Source of the DNA: Persicobacter sp. CCB-QB2 | Lineage (GTDB): Bacteria; Bacteroidota; Bacteroidia; Cytophagales; Cyclobacteriaceae | DNA length: 64,000 nt | NCBI RefSeq assembly: GCF_001274635.1 | Contig: NZ_LBGV01000001.1 | Location: 1,798,001-1,862,000 of the forward strand | Reading direction: 5' to 3' | In this document: positions 1-8,594 of the stretch, piece by piece | Position numbering within the stretch: position 1 is the stretch's first letter | How the letters are laid out: each line of letters starts with the position of its first letter | The notes under the pieces: generated by a model | Database searches by the model: none | What the model saw: the letters and a program-made list of their open reading frames with translations, nothing else | What the model was told of the DNA's origin: nothing | Program-made: the position numbers and the translations under genes

Positions 1-1140
1 CGGATGGCCTGCACCGGCACTACGGCCTTCCTCATTTTTCACTATCAGGCTAAAGGCTATGCCGCAAATTTTCGGCAATCCAATAGTCTGGTATTTTGGG
101 GATACTGCACCTATTTACTACTGGCCCTCTTCTCCTTTCTGTGGAGTACCGATGTAGCCTATTCGGCGCTACAATGGTTTATGGACACGGAGACATTCAT
201 TTTCTCCATGCTATTTATCCGCTTAATCCTATTGGTCAATCAATATGCCGGGGAGCATGAAATCCGCCTCAGTGATCTCCTTTCCAGGGCGGTATTCCTT
301 TTGATGGCCTGGAATATTTTGGGCGCCTGGTTTTTCCCGGACACCTTTTACCGCCTGACCCACGGACAGGAAGTAGCCCGACTGGGCGGATTTTTAATGA
401 ACCCCAATGAATTAGGAATGTTGGCGGTAGTGGGAATAGCCGCCTCTTATCTGGAATTATTCCAAGCCAAAAAAAATCATTATTGGGACTATTTCCGAAT
501 TGCCTGTGCCCTGTATGCATTGATCCTTACCGGATCACGTTCCTCTATGATCGGCTTTCTTTTAGTGAGTTATTATGCCATCAATCTGACCAACAACCGC
601 TGGTTCAGATGGGTCGTCATTGGGGCACTATTACTGAGCATTCCCATAATTGTGCAATTTATCTTTATTAAAGAAGGAGACCTTAAGGAAGTGCTGAGCA
701 TGACGGGCCGGCTCCCTTTTTGGAAGGCCTTGTTAACCGAAGGATTCCCTAAGCAACCCTGGCTGGGCTTTGGCTTTATGCGCATATCCAATGAAGGCTT
801 CTTTCAAAGCGTGAATACTTACGCCGGAAAAATGACCCATAATACTTTTATTCAGGTGTTGATGAATCTGGGCATTATTGGCTTTTTCATTTGCCTGAGC
901 CAATTAGCCTTAACCCTCTATGCTTGTGTCAAAAGTAAATCTTCAAATAAGAAAAGGTTTTTCACAGCCGTCTTCATTCCCGTCCTGATCAACTCCTTCA
1001 CGGAATTTGGCATTTTTGGAGAAACCAATTACGGTATACTGTTCTATCAGCTTCTTTTTTTGATTTTCGTCATTGATGTTTCTCCTCATTTTAGTCAAAA
1101 ACAAATCCTCAAAATTCGGCAACTAGCCGCTACAAAATGA
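1..1140 (+). CDS. O-antigen ligase / polysaccharide polymerase-like membrane protein (5' partial)
   Basis: The reading frame is open to the window edge, so the N-terminus may lie outside. The first ATG is at base 4. The product (about 378 residues seen) is almost entirely hydrophobic, with roughly ten predicted membrane spans. It carries features of the Wzy_C/O-antigen ligase superfamily: a NPNELG loop near residue 130, LTGSRSSMIG near 175, and a late periplasmic MTHNTFIQ...LGIIGF segment near 280, where the His is typical. Known family members either ligate O-antigen to lipid A-core or polymerise repeat units; the sequence cannot separate these. No other Wzy-like gene is in this window, so this could also serve the exopolysaccharide locus at 24-31 kb. 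A sigma-54 response regulator follows 112 bp downstream on the same strand. Confidence 0.8.
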   Translation, partial: RMACTGTTAFLIFHYQAKGYAANFRQSNSLVFWGYCTYLLLALFSFLWSTDVAYSALQWFMDTETFIFSMLFIRLILLVNQYAGEHEIRLSDLLSRAVFLLMAWNILGAWFFPDTFYRLTHGQEVARLGGFLMNPNELGMLAVVGIAASYLELFQAKKNHYWDYFRIACALYALILTGSRSSMIGFLLVSYYAINLTNNRWFRWVVIGALLLSIPIIVQFIFIKEGDLKEVLSMTGRLPFWKALLTEGFPKQPWLGFGFMRISNEGFFQSVNTYAGKMTHNTFIQVLMNLGIIGFFICLSQLALTLYACVKSKSSNKKRFFTAVFIPVLINSFTEFGIFGETNYGILFYQLLFLIFVIDVSPHFSQKQILKIRQLAATK

Positions 1141-1252
1141 ATTGTATATCGATAAGCTCAACTTCCTATAAAAAAAATCACATTCATCCATTCCCTATAA
1201 CATTGACTTTTCCATGGCCGTTATTTTCCTGAAAAATAAGGGATAATATTAC

Positions 1253-2590
1253 ATGAAAATTTTTATCGTTGAGGATAACGACTGGTACGCCAATTTTCTT
1301 TGTCACCACCTGAGTCGTAATCCAGAATTTGAAGTCCAACATTTCGCCACTGGCAAACAATTGATCAGTCATCTGGAAGAATTGCCAGATGTGATTTCTC
1401 TGGATTATGAATTACCCGATTTGGATGGAGACAACTTACTTAAAAAAATACAATCCTTCGACGAAGAATTACCGGTAATCATGGTATCCGGGCAGGAAGA
1501 TGTCAATACCGCCATAGAAATCCTCAAAGCCGGGGCTTTTGATTATATCGTCAAAAATGAGGATGCGCCGGAAAGGTTATGGCAAGCCATGCACCGGGTA
1601 CAAAAACAGCAAAAGTTATTAAAAGAGGTCAAGAATCTGAGAAAAGAGGTGGTGAAACAATACCATTTCAAAAATCAGATGATTGGAGAAAGCCCTGCAC
1701 TAAAGGCATGTTATGCCATGGTTGAAAAGGCGATTCAAACGGAGATCACGGTAATGATCAATGGGGAAACCGGAACGGGAAAGGAAGTGCTGGCGAAAGC
1801 CATTCATTACAACTCCAAGCGCAAGCAAAAACCCTTCATCGCGGTCAATATTGCCTCCATTCCGGAAAATTTATTGGAAAGTGAGTTATTCGGACATGAA
1901 AAAGGCGCCTTTACGGACGCGCAAAAACGCCATATCGGGAAATTTGAAGAAGCACAGGGAGGCACTCTTTTTTTGGATGAAATAGGGGAATTGCCCTTAC
2001 CCGCACAAGCCAAATTACTCAGGGTTTTACAGGAAAAAGAAGTCGTGCGGGTAGGAGGAAATGAAATCGTCAAACTAAATGTACGGATCATTACGGCCAC
2101 TCACCGGAATCTCAAAAATGCGGTCAAGGAAGGTGCCTTCCGAAAAGATTTATTTTATCGGCTGTGGGGATTACCCATAGTTTTGCCCCCGCTGCGAGAA
2201 AGAGGGCATGACGTCATTCTCCTTGCCCAGCATTTTATCAATACCTTCAGCAAAGACAATCATTTGGGTGAAAAAACACTTAGCCCCCTTGCCAAGAAAA
2301 AACTACTCAGCTATAATTTTCCAGGAAACATCCGTGAACTACGTTCAGCAATCGAGTTGGCCACGGTGCTATCCCATGGAAATTGCATAGAGGCAGATGA
2401 CCTTACTTTTGCGGAATTGGAAGAATTTCCAGAATTGATGGAGGAGAAAATGACCTTAAAAAAATACATACAGAAAATTCTTCAGCATCACTTAGACAAT
2501 AATGAGGGCAATGTGATCACTACCGCCCGTGAGTTGGATATCGGAAAATCCACCATTTACAATATGTTGAAAAGTGGAGAATTAAAATAA
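1253..2590 (+). CDS. Sigma-54-dependent response regulator (NtrC family)
   Basis: A 445-residue bacterial enhancer-binding protein. The N-terminal receiver domain (about 1-120) has the acidic pair EDND, the phospho-acceptor Asp in SLDYELPD and the conserved Lys in IVKNE. A linker helix leads to an AAA+ sigma-54 interaction domain (about 145-370) with Walker A GETGTGKE, Walker B LFLDEIGE and the arginine-finger region FRKDLFYRL. The C-terminus is a Fis-type helix-turn-helix (ARELDIGKSTIYNML). The sigma-54-contacting loop reads GAFTDA (residues 218-223) rather than the usual GAFTGA; the paralogue at 49078-50445 keeps GAFTGA. No cognate histidine kinase is adjacent, so it is an orphan here. Its position between polysaccharide genes and near a sigma-54-like promoter at 8397-8413 suggests surface-polysaccharide control; that link is inference. 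Confidence 0.93.
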   Translation: MKIFIVEDNDWYANFLCHHLSRNPEFEVQHFATGKQLISHLEELPDVISLDYELPDLDGDNLLKKIQSFDEELPVIMVSGQEDVNTAIEILKAGAFDYIVKNEDAPERLWQAMHRVQKQQKLLKEVKNLRKEVVKQYHFKNQMIGESPALKACYAMVEKAIQTEITVMINGETGTGKEVLAKAIHYNSKRKQKPFIAVNIASIPENLLESELFGHEKGAFTDAQKRHIGKFEEAQGGTLFLDEIGELPLPAQAKLLRVLQEKEVVRVGGNEIVKLNVRIITATHRNLKNAVKEGAFRKDLFYRLWGLPIVLPPLRERGHDVILLAQHFINTFSKDNHLGEKTLSPLAKKKLLSYNFPGNIRELRSAIELATVLSHGNCIEADDLTFAELEEFPELMEEKMTLKKYIQKILQHHLDNNEGNVITTARELDIGKSTIYNMLKSGELK

Positions 2591-2619
2591 AACGCACTAT
2601 ACTCTCATAATCCACTGGC

Positions 2620-2690
2620 TATGTTCACCCAGAATTTTTCCTATTGCTGATTTTTCCCAAAGAAGCAGATGCATGAGGAGAAAGCAAGCC
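2620..2690 (+). repeat. Degenerate copy (A) of the dispersed intergenic repeat family
   Basis: The interval 2591-2782 has no gene. Bases about 2648-2686 match the core of the repeat family best seen at 51925-52147: a TTTTTCC run, then AGAAGCAGATG, ATGAGGAGAAAGCAAGC. The flanking hairpin is eroded, and the terminal repeats cannot be recognised with confidence (a weak tail-like match lies near 2757-2776). It sits just downstream of the 3' ends of two convergent genes. Confidence 0.55.
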
Positions 2691-2782
2691 AATGCAGACC
2701 TCTCTCTGCCTGGAAAGCATCAGTAAGCCACTCAAACACACGGACCATAAGGGCTGTAGCGAAGAATTCCGATTGAATATCA

Positions 2783-3850
2783 TTAGCCAACTGCTTTCAT
2801 CCCCTTTCGGGAGGTAAATTCATTGGCCCGTACCTTAGCCGCAGCGGATAACTGTCGGTAATAGGTTTTATCACGGGCAAATTTCCGGATGTGGGTCAAA
2901 AGCGTTGCCATATGCGTAACATCACAACATATCCCCTGCACTCCGTTTTCTACTACTTCCAATGGCCCGCCGGCATTCGGACAAATACAGGGTAAACCAT
3001 AGGCCATTCCTTCTAACAGTGTCATTCCAAAAGTTTCAACCCATTGTTCGGGATCAGACAGGTTCAGTAAGAGATCAGCCTCTGCGTAAAAAGGATGAAT
3101 ATTTTTTTGAGCCGGATAAATAAAAAGGTTAGAAGGGCGGTTTTGGAAATATTGATCCACCTCCTCCATACTGGCATTCAAGACCAGATTAAATCGGTAT
3201 TCCGGCAGGAAGGCGGCCAGGTTTACAAAAGTGTCCACCCCTTTATATTTTTTTAAGGAGCATAACATCAGCACAACAAAACCCTTTTTCTTTGAGGTCC
3301 GTGGGGCTTCCGATTGCTGCATAAATTCTTCTGACAAACCATTATAAATCACCCGAATATTCGTTAAACCCTGGCCTTCCGCCCTGGCCAAATAAGCCGA
3401 GACAAAAATCACTTCCTGTGCGCCTATCAAAGGCCATTTCAGAAATTGCTTAAAAATCTCCGGGCGAATACTGGTTTCGTGGATATGATAAACCCAGGGG
3501 GTTTGTGAAACATAGCCCATCAGGGCCGCCCCAAAAGGCAATAAAGTATTGATATAAATCTGCTCAAAACACTTACGATTTTGCCATAATAAATAAATCA
3601 TACAAAGCTGCGCCCAAAAAAAGCGCAATAAAGTGATCAGCTTATTGGAAGCGGGCTGGTAAGGGAAATGTAAAGTCCTTACGCCTTTCAGACCGGAAAG
3701 TACCCCGTTGGTATTGGAGGTGATCAGCATGCAGGAACGCCCCTCCTGAACTTCTTTCTGCAAATGATCCCGAAGCACCACTGCGCTCCCGCTATAATCA
3801 TTAAATAAATGACAATAAACCCGATTTTCTAATTTTTCACTTACTTTCAT
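2783..3850 (-). CDS. Glycosyltransferase family 4 protein
   Basis: A 355-residue GT-B fold glycosyltransferase, last gene of a minus-strand operon that starts near 8372. The N-terminal half resembles the acceptor-binding Rossmann domain (VYHIHE around residue 140, then VSAYLAR). The C-terminal half has the GT4 nucleotide-sugar pocket: RVIYNGL, a Gly/Lys loop KKYKGVDTF, then the E-x7-E-like motif ETFGMTLLEGMAYGLPCICPN and the GGP-EVV segment typical of retaining GT4 enzymes. Such enzymes act on the cytoplasmic face, adding sugars to a lipid-linked glycan. The start is 11 bp after the stop of the upstream glycosyltransferase, so translation is probably coupled. Sugar specificity cannot be told. 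Confidence 0.88.
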   Translation of the reverse strand: MKVSEKLENRVYCHLFNDYSGSAVVLRDHLQKEVQEGRSCMLITSNTNGVLSGLKGVRTLHFPYQPASNKLITLLRFFWAQLCMIYLLWQNRKCFEQIYINTLLPFGAALMGYVSQTPWVYHIHETSIRPEIFKQFLKWPLIGAQEVIFVSAYLARAEGQGLTNIRVIYNGLSEEFMQQSEAPRTSKKKGFVVLMLCSLKKYKGVDTFVNLAAFLPEYRFNLVLNASMEEVDQYFQNRPSNLFIYPAQKNIHPFYAEADLLLNLSDPEQWVETFGMTLLEGMAYGLPCICPNAGGPLEVVENGVQGICCDVTHMATLLTHIRKFARDKTYYRQLSAAAKVRANEFTSRKGMKAVG

Positions 3851-3861
3851 AATCCCCTGCT

Positions 3862-5145
3862 TTAAGTGGTGATGAGGTTCTTTTTCATTTCAGGAAGGCT
3901 GGCGCCAGATTTTCCGGCTAATACTTTTTGATAAACTCCTTTCAACTTATCCGCCTTCCGGTCCCAGTCAAAAAGCGATTGATGTCTTTCCTTTGCCGAC
4001 TTCGACATTTCTTCCCGCAAAATGGGATTGGAAAACAGGGTAGTCAATGCCTGTGAAAGATGACCGACCATTTGAGAATAGCCTCCATAGGAGATGGTTA
4101 ACCCGCATTGGGCATCAATAAACTCCCCTGCTCCGCTGGAGTCAAGGGTAACAATGGGTAAACCAAAAGCTAAAGCTTCACTGACTACCATACCGGCCCC
4201 CTCATGAGAAGGAAATAAAAAAACGGAAGCTTGTTGATAATACAAATCCAGTTGCTGTCGATCCACCCAGGAGATTACCTCTACATTTTCTTCAATTCCA
4301 AGTCGCTGAATTTCATTACGAAGAAATTCTTCAGAAGTCCCCTGCCCGATAAGCTGCAGACTAACATTTTCCCGATCTTCCAGGGGCAAGGTTTTTAAAA
4401 AGGCAGCAAAAGAGGCAATGGTCAAATCAAAACCCTTCAATGGAGTAAAACGACCCACAGAAAGAATTTTAAAGCCTTTCTGCTTTTGCTCCATTTTTAA
4501 GCTTTTTGGTTCAGAACTCACCGATGGCATCAAACTTTTGTCAGATCCCCAATACCAGGCCTTGGAGTTCATACAAAACACATGGTCGGCCTTCCAGCGG
4601 GCAAGCCAAAGGAGTGGATCGAAATGCCCCAAAGTCCATTTTACCACATCCCGAAGGCGATAACTCAACCATTGTTTCCATCCATATCTGCGCAAACAAT
4701 TGGTGGGAATAGCCGGGTGATGCCCTACAGGTCCCCATACCAAGGGCTTGCCCAGTACCCAAAGAAAAGTAGGTGTCCAGTCATTATGAAAATTTACATT
4801 ATGACAAACATCAAAAGCCAATGACCGCTGCCAGATGAATAAAGGCAAAAACAATTGCCATAGGTAATAATACAATAAGGCGCCCCGCCCTCCTTTCTTC
4901 CAAAATCGCATCCAATAGGGCAAATCAAAATATTCAAATCGAATACGGGCATATCGTGCATCGGGATGGTCCAACTGATAGGCTTCAATGTCTTCCCGAT
5001 TATTTTCCCGGGTAATCGCAACCACCTCCTGATGACTGGCAATTTGTAAAATAAAATTCCAGCCCATCCCATCTTCAGAACCTTTGTAAGGGTTCACGGC
5101 ATAGGTGGTCGCCAACACCCTAATATTTTTCTCTAATGCTTTCAT
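3862..5145 (-). CDS. Glycosyltransferase family 4 protein
   Basis: A 427-residue GT-B glycosyltransferase. The N-terminus has AVNPYKGSEDGMGWN, a motif common in exopolysaccharide GT4 proteins. The C-terminal half shows SVGRFTPLKGFDL, a GQGTSEEF donor-domain loop, and FPSHEGAGMVVSEALAFGLPIV, with the catalytic-region Glu residues of the family. It is cytoplasmic or membrane-peripheral and acts in polysaccharide assembly. Its start codon overlaps the stop of the upstream acyltransferase by one base (TGATG at 5145), a classic sign of translational coupling. The next glycosyltransferase starts 11 bp after its stop. Donor and acceptor sugars are not predictable here. Confidence 0.9.
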   Translation of the reverse strand: MKALEKNIRVLATTYAVNPYKGSEDGMGWNFILQIASHQEVVAITRENNREDIEAYQLDHPDARYARIRFEYFDLPYWMRFWKKGGRGALLYYYLWQLFLPLFIWQRSLAFDVCHNVNFHNDWTPTFLWVLGKPLVWGPVGHHPAIPTNCLRRYGWKQWLSYRLRDVVKWTLGHFDPLLWLARWKADHVFCMNSKAWYWGSDKSLMPSVSSEPKSLKMEQKQKGFKILSVGRFTPLKGFDLTIASFAAFLKTLPLEDRENVSLQLIGQGTSEEFLRNEIQRLGIEENVEVISWVDRQQLDLYYQQASVFLFPSHEGAGMVVSEALAFGLPIVTLDSSGAGEFIDAQCGLTISYGGYSQMVGHLSQALTTLFSNPILREEMSKSAKERHQSLFDWDRKADKLKGVYQKVLAGKSGASLPEMKKNLITT

Positions 5146-5855
5146 CAGGCAATTTCCTTTATTTGTCTGGATCGAATAACACGCGCCGGAACTCCGCCAA
5201 TTACGGTATAAGCAGGCATGGATTTAGTGACCACGGCCCCGGCGGCTATTACGCAATGGTCGCCTATCGTCACACCATCAGTGATGGTGACTTTGGCCCC
5301 AATCCAGCAATCTCTTCCTATACTAATCCCCTGCCGGCTCACTCCCTGCTGACGGATTTCCTGATCCAAATTTTCAAAATGATGATTCTCCGGATGGCAA
5401 CTCAGATACTGACCGACAATGGTTCCCCTACCGATTGTCAGGCCTCCACCCCCACCCAGATAGGCAAATTCACCTATACTGACATTATCCTCTAAATGAA
5501 TGTAAGCCCCGATTTGGTTCATGGAAGTACTCAGAATAATCCGGCTAAAAGAGCCGATGCCCACTCCATTTCCCAGCGTTAAGGATAATTTCCCCATAGC
5601 CGACAAATGCACGTAGTCCCCGATTTTCACCCATTTGCCTAATTTCATATTGCTCCTGCAGCTTAGACGCAGGCCACGTCCGGCCAATAATCCTTTGGCG
5701 GAAAGGCCAACGAGGTTCCAGCCCAGGCCGCGGATCATTCCCCAACCAATTTCCCATAATTGCCCTAAGAGCATATCACCTGTAAGTGCGGGATCAAAGG
5801 CAAACTGCGGATTCCGCTTTCTGATCAACGATTCAATTATTCTCTTCCACATCAC
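5145..5855 (-). CDS. Left-handed beta-helix (hexapeptide) acyltransferase
   Basis: A 236-residue protein with repeated hexapeptide units ([LIV]-G-x4) from about residue 75 on. It ends in the DHCVIAAGAVVTKSMPAYTVIGGVPARVI block that is diagnostic of the maltose/galactoside O-acetyltransferase (WcaF/Maa) family. These trimeric cytoplasmic enzymes move an acetyl or other acyl group from acyl-CoA to a sugar hydroxyl, decorating polysaccharide units. The catalytic His is plausibly in the CHPENHHF segment near residue 155. It begins at the base next to the stop of the 838-residue fusion gene and overlaps the next glycosyltransferase by one base, so it lies within one operon. Confidence 0.9.
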   Translation of the reverse strand: MMWKRIIESLIRKRNPQFAFDPALTGDMLLGQLWEIGWGMIRGLGWNLVGLSAKGLLAGRGLRLSCRSNMKLGKWVKIGDYVHLSAMGKLSLTLGNGVGIGSFSRIILSTSMNQIGAYIHLEDNVSIGEFAYLGGGGGLTIGRGTIVGQYLSCHPENHHFENLDQEIRQQGVSRQGISIGRDCWIGAKVTITDGVTIGDHCVIAAGAVVTKSMPAYTVIGGVPARVIRSRQIKEIA

Positions 5856-8372
5856 TCAAAGCTTTTTAATAATTTGTTGCATAATTTGCTCCACTGAATC
5901 TTCCCTGGAGATATTTGACAGGCATAAATACTGATGCTTCGGGTCTGATTTACCCAAATAGTCAAATGTCTGTTTATAATTAGCAGTCAGTGCTTCAATG
6001 GTCTCCCGAGACAGTTCCTGCTTCCTTTGTAAGATGACCTCTGCCGGCGCATACAGGAAGAAGTTCAATTGTGGAAGCCTCAGCCAGCGGTGTCCCCATT
6101 GGGCCAGGGTCTCGATACCCACCAGGTTACTCCGTTTTGGGTCAGACATAAAATCGAAATAATAGCGATCATAAAGCACAATTTCCCTGGATAATACCGC
6201 CTTCAGCCAAACCCACCATTGTCCTAATAAATAATCCAGATAGTAATAGGAAAAACGTATCACAGATACCCAAAAGGACTGATTTTTTCCCTCCCGAGGA
6301 AGCTGGGACAACACCTTTTCCCGTGATTTTCTTTTTCCCAGAGACCATCGACTCAAAATAGGAAGGATACTGGGACGGTGGCGCCGAACCACTACTTTTT
6401 GACGATATTTTTTCCTTAACTGACCTGCTACCTCTTCAATAATGGTGGACTTTCCTGCTCCATCCACTCCACTGAAACTAATCCAAAGAACAGGTTGCCG
6501 AAAGAGGCTTTTGAAAAGATAGGCGAGATAGCGGAAAGCTGCTGGTATCCTCTTCCATATAGGCTGCTTGCGGTTCAAAACCGCGATATATTGGGGAGCG
6601 TTTTCCGGTTCAGGACGACAATTAAAATTATTTTGAAAATAACGATTGATATATTGCCGCTGCGTACTCAAAAGGCTGTTGAACCAATTTTGATAATGAA
6701 CTGGAATATCAGCTCCATTTAAGGTATAAAAACCATAGATATAGGCCCAGTCTTGCGCCACATCTGCATATTTCACTCCATCCGTTGCCGTTCTGGCGGT
6801 TTGTAAAACTTCCCGTGCAGACAAAAAGGTGATCGACTTTCTCTGAAAATGCAGAATGAAATCCAGTTGCAGGAAACTCTCATCTTCAAAATACAAAAAC
6901 AGCTGGATCAAATGCGGAAACTTCCTTTGCTGGCATTTTTTTATCGTCGGGTCACGCTCCACCAACGATTTTATGGATTTAAACTCTGAGGGATCAATGA
7001 CCATATCAATATCAGCGGTCGAAGGAAACTCACTAACCGATTGTCCGGCTGCTTTCAATACCGCATAAGCTTTATTGCTGATCCTTGGAAAGAAATTACG
7101 AATGAACACCATCCGGTCATTCTCCCAAAGCTCCTTCGTTGATAAATTTTCTTCCCTAAGCGCTTCTTCCCAAATCTTTAATAACCAGTGCGCCTGCTGA
7201 TGCAATTCTCCCTGCTCTAAATACAGATTCAAATAATAAGAAATCTGATACAACAGATAACAACGGAAATGCAATTGAAAATCAATCTCATAGATTTGAC
7301 ACATCCGAAGTACAGCGGAGTTTTGGGAAAGAGCATGTAGCATTTGACTGATTTTCCCATAATCTGCATGGTGCACCAGCACTTCCGTTTGCATTACGAA
7401 ATGGAAGAGATCAAACAAAAGAGGCGCCTCCGCCATACTCAGTTCCCAATCATAACAATACAATTGCGACTGATTTCGGTACATATTCCAGGGGGTAAAA
7501 TCACCATGCGCCATGGAGCAAGGCAACAAATATTCCTGTGACAGCAGCTGTTCCCTTAGGTCAATTAACAGTTCCTTCATTCTAAAACTTTCCGGCAACT
7601 GCATGGAAGGGCTAATGGCCTCAAGCAGCTGTTCCAATTCGTCCCAAAATCTGCTCTCGGATAAAAACTGAAAATGCACACGTCCTTCATACATTTCTGC
7701 CAGCGCTTGTAAATGAAGCATACTGAAATCATTGCTACTCCACATTCCACTTTGCCTTCCATTACTCAGACTGAGCGCGTTAGCTTTTTCAACAGACTTC
7801 GGAAAAGTTAAAATTTCAAAAGCATGATGATTAAGATTTTTTAGCACCTGATGCTCATTTTTTACCAACTCTGCACTTTTTTCATTCAAAGGAATTTTAT
7901 AAAAATGCTCCTCACCGCGCTCTGTTTTGGCGAAAGCAATGACTTTTCGGTTGGGGCCAACCGTGCCAGTAAAAATGGCGTACTGTTTCGTTTCAAATCG
8001 GGAGGCAAGCGGTGCCTCATTTTGGTAATAAAGCCAAAAGCTTCCATCGGCGACTAATTGCTGTCCCCTCATTTGATAAAGAGATTTTACAAGACCTCTT
8101 CCCAATTTTGCTTTCCAGGTGTTTCCATTGTATAAATGTAAAAATAAAGCTTCTTTCACCTGAGCTGGTATGATCCAGCGAATAGAAAGATCTGTATTTT
8201 GAAAATAAAGAAATTTAACGCTCTTCCATGAGTCGGTGGTCTTAAGAGGGGTCTCACTTAATACCGGCTCTGATGGTACTCCTTTTAAATCTTCGGATTC
8301 CTGTTGCCATAGCTTTTCCTCAGAAACGAATAATTTAGAAAGGAGGCGTTGATCGCTGTCGGAGATTTTCAT
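5856..8372 (-). CDS. Three-domain fusion: APH-like kinase, nucleotidyltransferase-like, thymidylate-kinase-like
   Basis: An unusually long (838-residue) multidomain protein heading the polysaccharide operon. Residues about 150-400 resemble aminoglycoside/choline phosphotransferases, with HGDFTPWNMY (289-298) and CYDWE (306-310) as catalytic and metal-binding motifs. Residues about 430-530 look like a nucleotidyltransferase core: a DID pair (454, 456) and a further Asp in LQLDF (504). The C-terminus (about 630-838) is thymidylate-kinase-like, with P-loop GVDGAGKST (635-643) and DRYYFD (735-740). Each single resemblance follows known families; what the fusion phosphorylates is unknown, and a sugar, polyol or nucleotide-sugar precursor is only a guess. 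An in-frame ATG 30 bp upstream (8402) exists, but a sigma-54-like promoter at 8397-8413 overlaps it, favouring the start at 8372. Confidence 0.8.
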   Translation of the reverse strand: MKISDSDQRLLSKLFVSEEKLWQQESEDLKGVPSEPVLSETPLKTTDSWKSVKFLYFQNTDLSIRWIIPAQVKEALFLHLYNGNTWKAKLGRGLVKSLYQMRGQQLVADGSFWLYYQNEAPLASRFETKQYAIFTGTVGPNRKVIAFAKTERGEEHFYKIPLNEKSAELVKNEHQVLKNLNHHAFEILTFPKSVEKANALSLSNGRQSGMWSSNDFSMLHLQALAEMYEGRVHFQFLSESRFWDELEQLLEAISPSMQLPESFRMKELLIDLREQLLSQEYLLPCSMAHGDFTPWNMYRNQSQLYCYDWELSMAEAPLLFDLFHFVMQTEVLVHHADYGKISQMLHALSQNSAVLRMCQIYEIDFQLHFRCYLLYQISYYLNLYLEQGELHQQAHWLLKIWEEALREENLSTKELWENDRMVFIRNFFPRISNKAYAVLKAAGQSVSEFPSTADIDMVIDPSEFKSIKSLVERDPTIKKCQQRKFPHLIQLFLYFEDESFLQLDFILHFQRKSITFLSAREVLQTARTATDGVKYADVAQDWAYIYGFYTLNGADIPVHYQNWFNSLLSTQRQYINRYFQNNFNCRPEPENAPQYIAVLNRKQPIWKRIPAAFRYLAYLFKSLFRQPVLWISFSGVDGAGKSTIIEEVAGQLRKKYRQKVVVRRHRPSILPILSRWSLGKRKSREKVLSQLPREGKNQSFWVSVIRFSYYYLDYLLGQWWVWLKAVLSREIVLYDRYYFDFMSDPKRSNLVGIETLAQWGHRWLRLPQLNFFLYAPAEVILQRKQELSRETIEALTANYKQTFDYLGKSDPKHQYLCLSNISREDSVEQIMQQIIKKL

Positions 8373-8396
8373 AGTGGTTTCTTTTTCCCTACCTAT

Positions 8397-8413
8397 TGCC
8401 AAATCATTGCCAA
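8397..8413 (-). promoter_or_regulatory. Sigma-54-like -24/-12 promoter for the polysaccharide operon
   Basis: On the minus strand the site reads TTGGCAATGATTTGGCA. It carries the invariant GG, exactly ten bases, then GC, with consensus-like TTGGCA at -24 and TTGC-like TGGCA at -12. Transcription would start near 8386, about 14 bases before the ATG at 8372. Two sigma-54 activators are coded in this window. Motif match only; no activator site was identified. Confidence 0.55.
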
Positions 8414-8594
8414 CGCTTAAAATCAGCCTCTAAGCGAACTGAAGCCCCTTTTAAGGATTATTATGCGTCTGAAGAGTGGAAAGATTCCAAATTTTGGACA
8501 AGTGAAATAAGCCGATTCCCTCTTAATTCGCTCCAATCCCCCTTTTTTCAAAATGGCTTGGCTATTGAATCGTTTAAGAAAAAACTTAAAGGCT

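Noticed and set aside
5136..5495. Plus-strand open frame of 119 codons opposite the acyltransferase
   Set aside because: The minus strand codes an unmistakable hexapeptide acyltransferase here; the opposite frame is a by-product of its regular repeats.
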